Source: Ornithodoros turicata
Lineage: Eukaryota; Arthropoda; Arachnida; Ixodida; Argasidae
Direction: 5' to 3'
Assembly (NCBI RefSeq): GCF_037126465.1
Contig: NC_088201.1
Coordinates: 193,572,403 to 193,636,402 of the forward strand
DNA length: 64,000 bases
Positions 40,560-53,360 of this stretch are shown in pieces. Each line of letters opens with the position of its first letter. Positions within the stretch are counted from its first letter, which is position 1. Under the pieces are notes generated by a model. It had not been told where the DNA came from. It ran no database searches and saw only the letters and a program-made list of their open reading frames with translations. Position numbers and translations under genes: made by a program.

Positions 40560-41903
40560 TGATGACGCGAGCGCGGTGCGCGCTGCCTTTATAGAGATAA
40601 ACGCGCGCGCGCAAAGAACGGAGAATGAAAGCGAAACTGAAAAGCCACCCGTCGCCGCTAGGAGCGCGCGCGCGCGCGCGCAGCAGAGAGCCGAAACCGA
40701 AAACACCCGCGGCCGGCGCAAAGGGAGCTAGCAGCGCGCGCGCATGCGCGGACGGGTGGAGCAGAGGGCGCGCGCGCATCCATAGCTGCCGCTGCGCGTC
40801 GCCTCTCTCAGTTTCTCTCGGACCGTCGCGGAAGACGGACGTGCGCTCCGCGCGCTCGCTCAGTTTCTGGCTGCCTCTCGTAGAGAGCAGACGTGTGTGT
40901 TCTCCGCGCTCGCTCAGTTTCTGCCTGGAAGTTGCCGCGGGGGAAAAGGTGAGTGATTTGACGCGCTCCTTTTCTCGTATGTTTGCCGTGTTTAGCGGTG
41001 ACCAACTAGTGATTTGACCGCGCTCGTGTTAAGCCTTTTCTCGCATGTTTAGACTTGTTTTGCGGTGTCCAAGCCTGTTGACGCATGTTTAGCGATGTGT
41101 GGTTCCCGCCTTGTGTTAGCTGCGTAGTGTTGAGGTTAGGCCTAAGCGATCGTCCCCGTAAGCCTCTTTCCTCGTATGTTTGCCGTGTTTAGCGGTGACC
41201 AACGAGTGATTTGACCGCGCTCGTGTTAAGCCTTTTCTCGCATGTTTAGACTTGTTTTGCGGTGTCCCAGCCTGTTGACGCATGTTTAGCGATGTGTGGT
41301 TCCCGCCTTGTGTTAGCTGCGTAGTGTTGTGGTTAGGCCTAAGCGATCGCCCCCGTAAGCCTTTTTCCCCGATGTGTACTGTTTTCTGTTTAGCAGTAGC
41401 GGTTAGACCTTTTCTCTCGCATGCGTAGACTTGCTTAGCAGTGCTGTCATTTTTACCTGCCGCTAGTGTCTTGTTCTGTCTTTCTCGTCTAGAGCTATGA
41501 TGGTGGCGCCATCTGGTGTGATGCCGTGCAACTAAGTGGCCACCTGTCGTCGATCTCTGCAACTGCTGGGTGCAAACTACCAACATGGCGGGCGCTGGTC
41601 ACTCGGGTGTTGCGGAGCCGTTTCTTCGCCGCGGCATCGTTGATTTTCGAATAAATTGTTTCTCTCCACTCTATTTCTATCTTTTCATTTTATTTTCTAC
41701 CTATTTTTTTTATTTTTTATCAGCTCAAGTAGCCGGAAACTCACACAGTGGTCTGGACGTGTATTAGATGATCCCCAATTAGTGTAATGACTCCCTGGTG
41801 GGTCCTGATTAATGTGGGGGGTCCCAATTAGCTCTAATTGCTAATTAATGGCGTCCAGACGAAGATGTGAGTTTCCGGATACTTGAGCTGATACACTACT
41901 ACT
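40560..41903 (-). repeat. Right terminal inverted repeat of the 5.5-kb element
   Basis: 1344 bp, inverse of the left TIR, ending ACTACTACT. Contains the mirrored iteron-like repeats, the palindrome with arms 41718-41759 and 41852-41893, and the GC-rich zone. Confidence 0.92.
40587..40594 (-). promoter_or_regulatory. TATA box at inner end of right TIR
   Basis: On the minus strand CTATAAAG, mirror of 37676-37683, driving the leftward gene. Confidence 0.7.
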
Positions 41904-41909
41904 TTCAGT
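41904..41909. repeat. Target-site duplication of the 5.5-kb element, right copy
   Basis: TTCAGT, identical to 36366-36371. Confidence 0.9.
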
Positions 41910-42044
41910 TAGAGACCGGCGCGGATCAAGGCTCCCAGCCCGGCCCTAGCCGAGAAATACGCCGGCACCACGCATCGGGCAGGACCTGATGTGGCTCGGC
42001 CGGATGACGCAAGTAATTCCACACAATGGAGGTCTAATAGTTCG

Positions 42045-42150
42045 TATTAGGGATGTGCCAACGGAATCCTTGAATCCTAGGCAGGGATTCGAGATTCTCG
42101 AATCCGAATCTCAGTGCCCAAAACTGAGAATCGAATCTTTCGAATCCACC
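42045..42150. repeat. Dispersed repeat with GAATC/GATTCGA blocks
   Basis: Begins around AGGGATGTGCC and contains many GGATTCGA/CGAATCC units, a pattern of dispersed arthropod repeats. Noncoding. Confidence 0.45.
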
Positions 42151-42159
42151 AATCACGTT

Positions 42160-43069
42160 TGCTTGTTTCTTTTTCACATTGGTGCCTCCGGAGCCTGCCC
42201 AAAGCTTCATTGGCCGACGGGTGTTTTCTTGTTTGTTTGTTTACATTGCTTTGGACTGAAAGAACTCACCCAGGAAAGGAAGGTGGGGAGGCTATAAGGT
42301 TCAGGTAGACGGCAGCTTCCCCTCTTGCTCTGTACTTAAAAAAAGGATACACGACGCAAAAGGCGCCTTTACCCTATCGCAACCGCTTTGCCTCCGTAAT
42401 TTCATGTATGTCTAATATTTCTGTCGAATAATTCACCCACTGGCACAGAAATATCCAAGCGTGGGTACCTCGTTTTCATTTCTTCGACGATTGGTTCCTA
42501 CAACTTTTCCTTGAAATGTACGTTGTGATACATCTCGTCCCCCACATTCCACAGTTGAAAAAACCATTCAAATAATGAAAAAAAGAGAAGATATACTCTT
42601 AGCTGAGTACAGCAGACTTCGCCGCCATTGCGATTGATGAAGGAGCAGGGTTCTTCTTCTATTTAAAATGTGTGGACGTGTGGGTTTCCAGTCGTAACAA
42701 GACGGTACGAGTAAAAAAGCGCAACGTCTTCTTGAGATCACCCGCGAATTCGAGGGACCGTTTGCAGATCGGCGGCAAAGGGCCCGCGGACTGGGTCCGC
42801 TGTCTCGCGGACCTGGGACAACGCACATTTTGCCCACGTCACCTGTGACGTCTACGCGGTCCGCGGACGGGTCCCGGGGATCCACCCGCCGTGTGAATCC
42901 ATCCTTAATGTAACGGTACGCTCGCCCGCGTGCGTTCTGCAATTAATTTCGTCTACTGTTACTGCATCGTTACACCGCCAGCGCTCCTCGTAAGTTTGCT
43001 GAGACATTTATGAGTTATGAATTTGTTTGATAAGAGCTAGAAACACGTACTTCCCGACTTCAAATGCTT
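42160..43069. other. No recognisable gene
   Basis: Neither strand shows a supportable coding region; the frame at 42568-42942 lacks any motif. Confidence 0.4.
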
Positions 43070-43215
43070 GGCGGGCTGAGCTCTACTCGCTGAGTCACCG
43101 GGCCCCGCAGGGCTCCACTCACTGGGTCACCGGGTCGTGCCCTGCCGCATAAAAGCGGGAAGGCCCGGGCCGTTTTTTTTTCATTCGAAGCCCGAGCCGG
43201 GTCGGTTCCGGAAAC
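43070..43215. repeat. GC-rich dispersed repeat, related to 55068-55570
   Basis: Contains TACTCGCTGAGTCACCGGGCC, whose inverted relative is at about 55195-55215, and CCCGGGCC-rich sequence. Two copies in opposite orientation in the window show it is a mobile repeat. Confidence 0.55.
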
Positions 43216-43294
43216 GTTGGCCAATGCACGGCTCTACTTTCAGTGCCTCTAAGTCATCTGGAATCTCGCCCTTTCGCTGTGTCAAAATTGCTTG

Positions 43295-43370
43295 TTCCGT
43301 GGCCAAATCCCCAAGGCTAAGGAGCCACCGGGGACCAGAATATCCAGGTTCGATTCCTGCGTCAGCACCT
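43295..43370 (+). other. tRNA-like sequence (SINE head?)
   Basis: An A-box-like TGGCCAAATCC and a B box GGTTCGATTCC at 43348-43358 are about 40 bases apart. No convincing full cloverleaf. Confidence 0.35.
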
Positions 43371-43379
43371 CTTTTCCCT

Positions 43380-46300
43380 GTTTGAATTCATTCATGGAGC
43401 TTGTTGTTTCCAGATTGAGCGTCATATTGTAAAGTATCCATGTGGAGTAGTTTTAAACTGGCTGTATAACGAGCATAAGAGCAGTTGTTCACTCCGAGAG
43501 ACAGCGAATTGCATTCCTACGCAACAGACGACTCATAGGCTGAGCTGATGAGCATGAGTATGAACATTACAGTGCCTCATTCTGATGCAGATACTTACCT
43601 CAGCGATACTTCAGATATGTTTTGAAGAGGCCGACTCCAGCTTGGCAAAGACCAGGGAAAGTGTTCGCGATCGTCAACCCAATGTCCCAGATTCGATTCT
43701 TTAAAGATGCAGTCTGCATAGCCTTTCTCATCTGCGGTAGGTAAAGAATGAGATAATGATGTGTGACTTACCAGAGCTCTGATAAATGTCAAAAGGGGAG
43801 GGAACTTTCAAATTACCTGTTCCATATCTAGACTGTGTCTTCTGGCCATAGAATCCATATTTTCCTGATATTTCTTCCTCTCCTCTTCCATGAGCTAAGA
43901 GAGAAATCCGCCTTACTAGAGCGAAAACAGCCGATGTTTCTGCTACATGAAAGACTTGTCACGATCTCGTTTTTGTTTCGCGATAGCTCTGTTTCGTCCC
44001 ACATTTGCGTGCTGAGATTCCGTGCGCAATGTGAAGTACACATATAGTTTCGTGTTAACATGCAATCCGTGAACTTGTTATAACCTGGACGTTCTGAGAG
44101 GGGAACTCCACAGCACGACAGACTTAATAGGCACACGTTAACAAAGTAAGCCGATGCTACGCAATTTCTTGGAAAGATGTGTGCACTGCTAAGTTATATC
44201 TTGTGTTCAGAAAGCTAAATAAAGAAAAACTTAAAATATCCCGATGTGATACTTAGAAAACCTGTGCGAAGCATTAATTAATTTGAAATCCCAATTGGAG
44301 CTCTCCAATAACTGTCGAGCAGAACCGTGCGCCTTACACGGAGTACACAGTAATGGTACACTACTGATTTGCGCTAGTGTCACACTCTCAAATGCTTAGA
44401 GCACACCAGCTGTTGTCACCCCCGTACCTCCCATACTTCTTTGTTTTGTTTTGGCTGCCGGCGTGTTCTGCTATACGAACGAAGTCAGCTCATGTGAAAG
44501 AACGACCTATGCAGATGACCTGTAAGACGTGTGCGGGGTCTCTCTTGAATACACCTTTCACAAATCATGTACATTTGGAAAGAGCGTGTCGGGCAGGAAG
44601 GGAAGGAGGAGGCATGGTGTTGAGGGGAGGGCACGTCGTGACGTCAGTTATACTCCCTGAAGGCTCGATTGCGTGACTCGTGATGTGGACCGGCGCAGCT
44701 CAATCCGGTGTAAGTGGTCAGATGCGCTGAGATGGAAACATGACAAAGGGGAAAGTGTCCGGGCAAGAGCCGGCACACCCAATACGGTCTCACCGACCAA
44801 CCGAGGCTGCTTTCTCAGAATACTTTCATAAATTTGATCGTGGGGTGATAATACAGCGCACAGCGAAAATAGCTTGCATTGTGGGTCTGTATGGACGGCT
44901 TGACAAATTGAACAAATTCAGTTTTGTGCCAAGTCATTGCTACCTTAACAATGACTAGTAGGACTCACACCGTATTGCTGGCGCTGCTTATGTGCAAGCC
45001 TCAACTTTGAAAGTTGTTTTCGTCTCGTTTTTGATGAGAATGCTCACGAAAATGAGATGAATGGTGGTCATGATTACTCACTGGCTGAAAATAATACCAC
45101 ACCAGAGTCCACTGGCAACAGCAAAAGCCGCGGATAAGTCCGCGGAAAAGTCGGACAAAAAGTTTGCCAATAAGAAAACCATTAACACCATCTCCCGTTG
45201 GAAAACGCTGCCGGTTTTCAGCAAATACGCGTACTGTAAGTCGAAGTGGCAAACTGAAAAGGAACAAACACTTCCCTCACCATTTCTGAGTACGAGTCAG
45301 ATGCGATATTGAGGTCGCCAAGTACATCACCTGCACAGGTGCATGTGGGCCGCAGAAATAACGATGTTAAAGTAACAACGTCACCCATATTTGCATACCC
45401 GACATGATACTACGTTTGTTCATGATTTGATGGTGCTCTTCACAATGAGCTGTCGGTGTGTTATCAGAAGCCAGCGTGAAAGTTGCGATGTTCAAATGGA
45501 ATATACAAAATTTCATTGCACAAACGCGGTGATTGGGGCATTAATTGAAGCGAGTGTTCTTAAGCGACGTATACACCGAGAATTAGCCGAGGCAGGCCAC
45601 AAACGGACGACACAAGCCTAAAGCTTAAAATGTGTGTATTTGTACTGCATTGAATCCAATAAAAAGAAATGTTTGGAGTAGGTTCGGCTACCAGAAACGG
45701 GAACTGAAAAAAGGAAACGTTAAAGGTGTTGCGACACTTTCTCTGATGTGTTGAAGCATAATATATATGCATTGTACTCATTATGAGAACACCGTGGAAA
45801 AAAGAATTTTTCCTCTCGCTAGATTGGTTCGGAAAATAGGCCCAGCCACAAAACGGCGACCCACGGTGTGACCTCACGGACCCTCTCCCCCATTTGGCTT
45901 GAGAGACGCCCGTGTTCCCTTGCTGCTCCTGTGTGACGTCGCTGATGTCGCTTCTTCGGGGCCGTTTTTCTCCGTATCTGCTCACGTCACGGATCTGAGA
46001 ACTTCAATATAGGGTGATGTCGAGTGATAGAATAGTTTTTCGTATTTATCTGGGAAAGCTGGAAACCAACTGTCACAACACATTTAACAACCAGAATTCC
46101 GCAGGAAACGTGAGCACAAACAGAAACAAAAGTATTTTCGTTTCCATCTGCAGAAATCGAAACGGACACGAAATTCAAGGGCGGTGACAACATCAGAAAC
46201 CAAATGTAACAAACGTAATCCAGCCTAACTTTAACATTTATTTTAAGGTAATGTAGTATCCCATCAAAAACATCGCATTGAAGTCCTCCTTGCTTGCTTC

Positions 46301-46480
46301 CATAAGACTGTCCCTCAGTTAACGTCCTGTTGCTGCAAGACCAAACCGTAATGCCGAAAACGGAAATAATTATCTTAAGGAAGGAGACACCAAAACCACC
46401 AACGAGGATATACCGGAGACGACAACAGAAAGAAGAAGTCGAGTTCCTTAGGTATCGGAAACTGAATCGTAGCTGCTTGC
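43380..46480. other. No recognisable gene
   Basis: About 3 kb in which I can support no gene. Short frames such as 44377-44676 and 45560-45985 show no known domain. Confidence 0.4.
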
Positions 46481-46573
46481 TTTAACCAACCCTAGTCAAA
46501 ATTGACTGTATGCTAGGTACAGTCATCTTTAACCAACCCTAGTCAAAATTGACTATATGCTAGGTACAGTCAT
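46481..46573 (+). repeat. Two tandem 47-bp units with an internal dyad
   Basis: TTTAACCAACCCTAGTC... is repeated at 46481-46527 and 46528-46573 with one substitution. Each unit ends with TGACTGTA-TGCTAGG-TACAGTCA, an 8-bp stem that is perfect in the first copy. Confidence 0.7.
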
Positions 46574-49500
46574 ATGAAATTATATAATATGGTGTAGTAA
46601 GGGTTACCTTTTCGAGACTTTCTTGAAAATCGCGCTTGGGCTTTTCTCGCTCTTCCCCAAATCGGTGCTCCTTATCCTGCAAACATAACGGTGACGCTTA
46701 CAGGAAGTGATGGAACTATGGTAGCGCTACACACAAAGCGGGCTTACGTGGGTGTACTTCCTCCACATATCACGGGCATGTCTCCACACATCGTAGTGGT
46801 CGTTAAGGTCCTACAACGAAGATAGGAAAAACGGTATGGCATCTGTATGTGTTATCCGTTATGAACTTATCATGTGTGAACGTGACTAAAATGTGCGATG
46901 TGTGTCCACCTTGAAACCGGTCCTCAGTTTCATATTACCACGCATACCTCCAGAATACTGTCCCGTTTTGACCATTTATTTAGATTTTTGACCATTTATT
47001 TGAGAAAAGTCGCTACCGCCCACTTCTGATTTACTACCTACATTCGCAACGGTCTCTTAATTGTTCTCTTTAGAGAAAATTGTAGCTGTATGTTCTATTA
47101 TACAGATAAAAAGAAACGGCCTTCTGGAAAGTCCTGAAAGAAGCCAACCTCTGGGATAAACCAAGAAAAAAGAACGTTCATTGAAAAAAAAAAAAGACAA
47201 ATAGAAAACTGGAGCACACTAACCGAGGGAACAATGCTGACAATAGAAATGCACAGTCCCGAGCTGCAATTATTCGAAATTATTATGCAGAGGGAAATTA
47301 CCTAGTTGATCGGTTGCAAAGGCGGCTGATGTTTTAGGAAACAAGCATCGATTTCCGATTTCGAGATCACGTCATGATATTTTGTAACTGCATTTGGGGG
47401 GAAAACAGATAAAGAGATAGCGCATGTGCAGTAAAGAACGTTACAATAGGCGGTCAGGAAACTGTGGAGGGCAATGAACATGCTCCGAGGAAGAACAACT
47501 TTTCTTGCTTAAAGGTACGATCTGTCCGTCTTAAAAAGTATCCCATTCGATTCCTCTTTGTAGAAAATGGCTTAAAGTGCAGCTCCGCTACTGTTCCGAA
47601 AGTATGAAGACGTTGTGATATCTAGAACCGTGGTCCCAACTTCATTCATAAACGCACATTGCTTTCCAAATTTCCATACTCCTTCGTGAGAAATTTGAGA
47701 AAAGCTACCGGGCGGCGGTTCCACTTGTGACGTCATACTTGGAACTGCGCGGATTGGATAGCCACACCTAGCCAGCTCTGCCTGGCAACCAGTTTGTGTT
47801 TACACTCCGTCATGGCCGCTGTATCGTGCTGAAATAGCTGTCACGAGCTATCGGGGACCACCGCACCGTTTTATCACGTTTCTTATAAGAAATACTTCGT
47901 CTTCGAGCACGTACTCGTTCTCGTTCTCAATAGCTTTGGTGGTGCTTTCTGCACGTGCAGCAAGACCGCGCATAGTGCGCTGCCAAAGCTACTGAGAATG
48001 CGTACGAGTATGTCACACGTTAGGTGTTAGGTCTTGTTGGTAGCATGAAGCACAGTGCGGGCACAGAATGTTCGCTCACGACGGCCGTCGTTGCACAACG
48101 AGGCCATCCTGTAAGGCTTGTTAAAGAAGACCGGCAAAACTATCTTTGAGGCTATTAACGACAGCAATTATCACGGAACACACCCAAAACATTCACCTTC
48201 GCCCATAGATCTCCGCCATCGCATCGACGATTTGGCGTTAGCCAAGCCACGAGCGCGGCTAAGCCAGGACGAAGCCGGGATTGGTCAGGGTTTGCCGACC
48301 ACAGGACCGCCGTGCCAGGAAATTAAAAAAATTGTTTTCTTAAAAACTACAAACAAATGGGTGAAAATTTTTCACGTGTATGCTCCCTGTGCGGAAACGA
48401 ACGCACAGCCCAAGCGTGGCTCCATTCTGTCGCAGTCGAAAATCGGCGGAGCTGAGCTTTAAGGCGAACCCACGGCAATCCACCAATGGCGTCCCCATTT
48501 CGAGGGCAAAGGTACACTTCCGGGAATGATTCAAACCCACGATCCTTCTGCAAGTTGCAACTGCTGTGCAAACTTTGGCAAACAGCAAGGAGCTGCTTTG
48601 CTCGCCGCTCAGCCAATGAGCGACTTACACGCGTGTCGTTTCATGAGGGCAAAGCGCCGGTTCGTCATCTGCTATACGGCGTGTTGACGGCTGACGGCTG
48701 TATGTCTACTGTACTCGTCAACAGGGTTTTGGTTAATTTTCTATCTCTTCCCGACTGTACGGGACCGTTCCATTAACAAGGCAGCGCAACGATGAACAAA
48801 ATAATACCGCAACATGACGGCTGCCGCCCACTGAGGGATGTATTTAATGTAATGCTGTGCTTGAGTAAAAGTCATTGTTAGATAGCGCTTGTTCTGCTAT
48901 CGTCTTGTGCCTATGTGGGCTGTCTTGTTAAGTAATATAACCAGCAAGTAATATAAGAACCAGCCCTGTTTCGTCATAATAAACTCATATATATATGTTA
49001 AAATATATATATATATATATATATAAACTTATATACATATAATAAACTTATATATCAATGAATATCAGTGTGGATTTTGAAGAGCATAAAACGATGGTTA
49101 AATTACATAAAATAACAAAACGAGGAGTTAACACACAACACTTTGTGTTGTCACTCGGATATAGCAAACATGTAGTATTCGATTGTGAAAGTTCATTGCC
49201 AGGTAGGGTGCGCTACCACGTAGTACCGCAGCTCACAAGTGCAGTTCACGAAAATATAGCCCACACGGTTGATGTCTTCGTAACATGTTAGCACATGCTA
49301 CCTTACGGAGTACGAGGCAATACTGTAATCGCATCAGATCTCCCAAACACACAATAAATGTTTCCATGTTTTAAATGTTCCACTGTGGACTACGCAAATC
49401 TTCTTACACATGCAATTAGGCATCTCACTTGTGACATAAGCGGTGTTCTAATGCCATCCAGTATACCTCTCTTATTACCTGATTCTTGGTAATTACTGTT

Positions 49501-49702
49501 ATCTTAATGGTGACCATAGTGCTGTCGTCGGATACACTATGAAATATGCATGCTTGTATGGAGCAGGTATAGAAGCTTTTTTTTTTTTTGCTTTGCAGCT
49601 TTTTAATAAAAAATGCAGCGCTGAGAACATTTTTCCAGGCAGGTTATGCAGCCGGGTGGATGTCCAGTGGCAAAGCCCATGTAGCTACTAGACGACTACT
49701 TA
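46574..49702. other. No recognisable gene; hairpin and TA microsatellite
   Basis: An inverted pair at about 47926-48010 (TCTCAATAGCTTTGG facing CCAAAGCTACTGAGA) is part of a foldback repeat. A (TA)n tract lies at about 48985-49030. Frames around 48118-48780 show no known domain. Confidence 0.4.
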
Positions 49703-49710
49703 CCTATTAA

Positions 49711-50348
49711 CAGTGATGGCCAGTAGTTAACTACATGTAGTTAAACTACCATATTGTAGTTAAAAAGTAGTTGTCAACTACTTGCAGAAATGTAGTGGCA
49801 ACTACTAGTTAAACTACTATGTTAAGTAGTTAACTACAGTAGTTAGGTTACTGAAGGCGCAAACTACTTCCGATTTTGCTGCAAGCTTTACGGCGCGATT
49901 GTGCTTCCGACTTTTACCTTGAGCTACTTGTTTGATGAGAACGGAGGTGCAAAGCAATTGTGTCGTGCATGTGTAGTAAATCTTCACTTTTAATGCTTGT
50001 CCAGTGAAGCCTCATTTGCTGTGAAGTAATTCTGCAACTTAGTTTATCGCGTAGGCACAAAAAGAATCCCGCCGCGAGCTTTGTATTTGACTGTCGTAGC
50101 AGTGGCTAGAGCCAAAGTTTATCATTCCGTGTGATTCATATTTAGATGTCCAAGAACACTACAAGGGATTGGTGTTGATGGACAACGTTAAGTAGTTATA
50201 GATGTAGTTAAACTACATTGCAGTAGTTAAAGAAATAGTTTTAACTACTCCCCTGAAAAGTAGTTTAACTACTAGTTAAACTACTCCATCGCGAAGTAGT
50301 TAGTAGTTATAGTTAAACTACTGTAGAAGTAGTTAGCGGCCATCACTG
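49711..50348. mobile_element. hAT-type MITE, 638 bp, rich in TAGTTAACTA
   Basis: Ends CAGTGATGGCC...GGCCATCACTG with an exact 8-bp duplication CCTATTAA (49703-49710, 50349-50356). Both subterminal regions are packed with GTAGTTAAACTAC-type palindromes. No coding capacity; an 8-bp duplication and CAGTG ends indicate the hAT superfamily. Confidence 0.85.
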
Positions 50349-50356
50349 CCTATTAA

Positions 50357-51206
50357 TTAATTCATTAACCTATTAACTTGGTGTTGTTTCCGGAAAATGC
50401 GAGATAGCAAAATTGGAGAGATTCCAATGAGATTCCATGAGGTATAAATCGCCAATTCTTGCTATACACGTGAAAAACGAGACCTACACATTTCTCAAGC
50501 ACGGAACAACATTCTGTTACTGTCAAGATGATCGGGAGTTTCATCGCCAGGGGCGAAACCCTTCCACATTGCTGGCAGTAATGCGGTGAAATTCATGATC
50601 TCTCGCGTAGCACTGAAGTCCAGCGGTGTTTCTCGACCGCAGGAGGCTATGAATGTCATGTGGTCTTAGAGCGTGAGCTCTTATGGGCAGGCCCACCTCA
50701 AATCTCATGGTCGGCGTCTGCGGAATACTCATGTCACGTGACCCCCCGCTGAGCGTAATCCAGTCGTTCGGGAGGCATTGTACAACGGAATCTCCCAGTA
50801 CGCTGAGCTGCCATTTCTTCCCCGCTTCTCGATGCGTAGGCAGATGAGACATTAGTATTGAAAAATTAGTAGTGCTCTGGCACTGGCCTGCTCGACCTCA
50901 TTGATATGCTGGGCTTATTGTAGCGGGCAAGTCCATTTATGTAGCGTCCACAAAATCTTGGTCGTCAATCGGTCCACGAACGCGATCATGACGTCGGACG
51001 GTATAAAATTTCTTAGATTGCTTAGATTTCTATCTAAGTTTTCATTCTAAAATTCTATTGCCTATCTGAGCTTGCGCGGGAGCTACCGTTTTCTTTTTTT
51101 TTTTTTTGGACACGGGTGACATTTTAGACCATAAGCTGCAAAGGCGAGTCACGTGCCTCCCCCCCCCCTCCCCGCGCCAACATCAGAGTGTATATTCAAC
51201 CTGCAA
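50357..51206. other. No recognisable gene
   Basis: Contains a copy (about 50530-50590) of the dispersed segment also seen near 24660-24730. Otherwise unexplained. Confidence 0.4.
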
Positions 51207-51214
51207 TATACAGC

Positions 51215-53056
51215 CAGACCTCGGCGAAATCACGCATGAACGCGATAACCCACGATAACCGCCATCACGATCACCAAAGGGATGAGTGTGACTGTGGTTG
51301 CAATCGTCATTGAAGTGCCCTTGCGATGATCACGGCGCGTTGAAATAACATCAGGAAACCCTGTGGTGATCGCGAGCGCTCACGGCAGTAATCTGTATTT
51401 CGTGATTCCTGTATTGCGATAATGATGCCACGCCTCTGGCGGCACTCAAGGGGAATTCCAATGTGATTACGGTCAGGCTCTTTGCCCTGAGCGCGATTAT
51501 TGCGTGATCGCGCATTACCGCGATCATGTTATTCTGCAAAAGTACAATGTATAGGGAAGCGTGCACCTTCTGCACGCGTTCGCAACGCCGTGTGTTCAGT
51601 CCCATTCTGATTAATTTTATATTATAGTTGATGCTCTGCTTCACTGCTGTCTACCCTCAACACGCCCCTGCCTATAAAGTTCAAATGTAAGAGGCGATAT
51701 TTGCATAACGCTAGTCTTTGGATGCTTTCTCAACTGTGTCTAGCATGCTCGGACGTCTCTAATTTTTCGTATCTCGTCTTCGACGATCACTGTGTCGTTG
51801 TGAACCTGTTGCCGGTTGACCAGACCAAATGTCCGTTGTCACGATACTAGAATTTTGCAATGTCGGCATGTGGTAGTGTGTGTCGTTTTCTGTTTCTCGC
51901 ACTTTGCTTCGGCATGTAGACATAGTCGTGAGGAGAGGGCCAATGGCCACGGCAGTTAAGAAATATGTCATAATCGGTAGTCTACATTGTGCTTCCAATA
52001 CCAATTATTTATTCAGCTGCGTCGTGGAATTTCTCCGGCTTCCTACCCCTTTGACCCCTTTCCGCCGCGAGGATGACTTTTTCCACTGTAGTCTGGAGAA
52101 GTGAGGATTGTCACGCCCTTTGTATTGCACCGGCCACCGAGAAAGGCGTTCGACGCCACCGGCAGTGGCCGGTATGCCAAAGCAGACCTCCGCTAGGCTA
52201 CCCAGCTTATGATATCGACTGGTGTCGTGTTTCCAAAAGGTACAGACATCTTGCTCGTCATATTCCTCCGCAAGATACTCATCAAGTAGAGACGTCTGCC
52301 GAACTTCAGGCACCCGAGGAACGTGGTATCAAGGACACCGTGGATGCCGAGGGCTGTGGAAAGATCCACAGTGTGCTCTGACCGTGCTCGAAATTTCCCA
52401 CTGCTCTTCTCTTTCCAAATTTTGGCGTGTTACAGTGAAGACACATCATAAATGTTTTCTCGCCGTCACTAGAGCTGCCGATATATTTGAAGTGGTCCTG
52501 CAGCCAATCGGGGACAGCAAAGTCACCCATGGTGTGGAGCTCGTCAACGCGATCAAACACGATTCTTCGCTGCAGCGGTGGCGCAACACCTGTTGCCTTC
52601 ACAACCAGTGCCCAAAGGACCCACACCTGGGCTCGAACAGCTTTTTATTGCTCGCCTGCAGCTATTTTTGGCCCGAAAGCACAATCACAAGAGGAAATGC
52701 ATGCCCTCCCTGCCTTTGCTGTGTGCAAGTGCCATGTGCCAATAGCGCAACTACATGGTGATCGCGATAATGCTTAGATATCACACGAACGGCCTTTGCT
52801 TGATATCGTGATCGAACTCATGCAGTCACCCTCATGATGATCGCTGCATGCATGCGCGAACCAACTCATTCGTTCGACGTTCTGATTGCAATAAACAGTG
52901 GCGCGAGGATGAGTGCGATCCAGTATCGCGCTCATGGTGCACAGCGATCACGCGCCATATCAGCCTGAGCGTGAGCGTTGGTTGGCTTCAGCCTCGTGCT
53001 CGCCTTATCAGATGATCGTGATCGTGAGTTCTTTCGGGCCGAAATGCCGACCTCTG
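51215..53056 (-). mobile_element. Internally deleted hAT transposon
   Basis: CAGACCTCGGC at the left faces GCCGACCTCTG at the right, with 8-bp flanks TATACAGC and TATATAGC (7 of 8 identical). On the minus strand 52626-52306 encodes a BED-type zinc finger (MCLHC near W...DHFKYI) and 52313-52005 encodes the typical hAT C-terminus (FWKHDTSRYHKLGSLAEV, IPATAGGVERLSR). The catalytic middle of the transposase is missing, so it is a deletion derivative. Confidence 0.8.
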
Positions 53057-53360
53057 TATATAGCTACATGCAGAAACTAGAGCTATAAGGACAATGGACA
53101 AGACACAAGTTAACGGTATCGACAGCTTACTTATGTCTTGTCCGTTGTTCTTATAGTCCGCGTTTCTTCATACGGCCATGTACCGACACTCAGACACTCA
53201 CCCATTCTAAACAACAATACATAGCGGTTCAAGTAATAAGGGCTAACTGCATGGAACACTTTTAACAAATGTATGTCAGCAGAACTTGAAGGGAGCGTCG
53301 ACGGTCCGGTTGTAGCGCTCACTGGAAGGATTTATTGTCCTTCGAGATACATTAATATAC

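Larger units (their letters stand above)
36372..41903. mobile_element. 5.5-kb non-autonomous Polinton-type element
   Basis: Termini are AGTAGTAGTGTATC and its exact complement, flanked by a perfect 6-bp duplication. Inverted repeats of about 1.34 kb leave a unique centre of 2.85 kb. It encodes none of polymerase B, integrase, protease, ATPase or capsid, so if mobile it must borrow them, plausibly from a full Maverick such as that at 7178-23442. It does carry its own genes: one leftward (related to a Maverick gene), at least two rightward transcription units, and a hairpin array. This differs from ordinary deletion derivatives, since the TIRs and almost all of the content are unlike the neighbouring Maverick. 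Confidence 0.85.

Noticed and set aside
40206..40721. 171-residue minus-strand frame overlapping the leftward gene
   Set aside because: It is a shadow of the 40091-40549 gene and of the GC-rich TIR zone in another frame.
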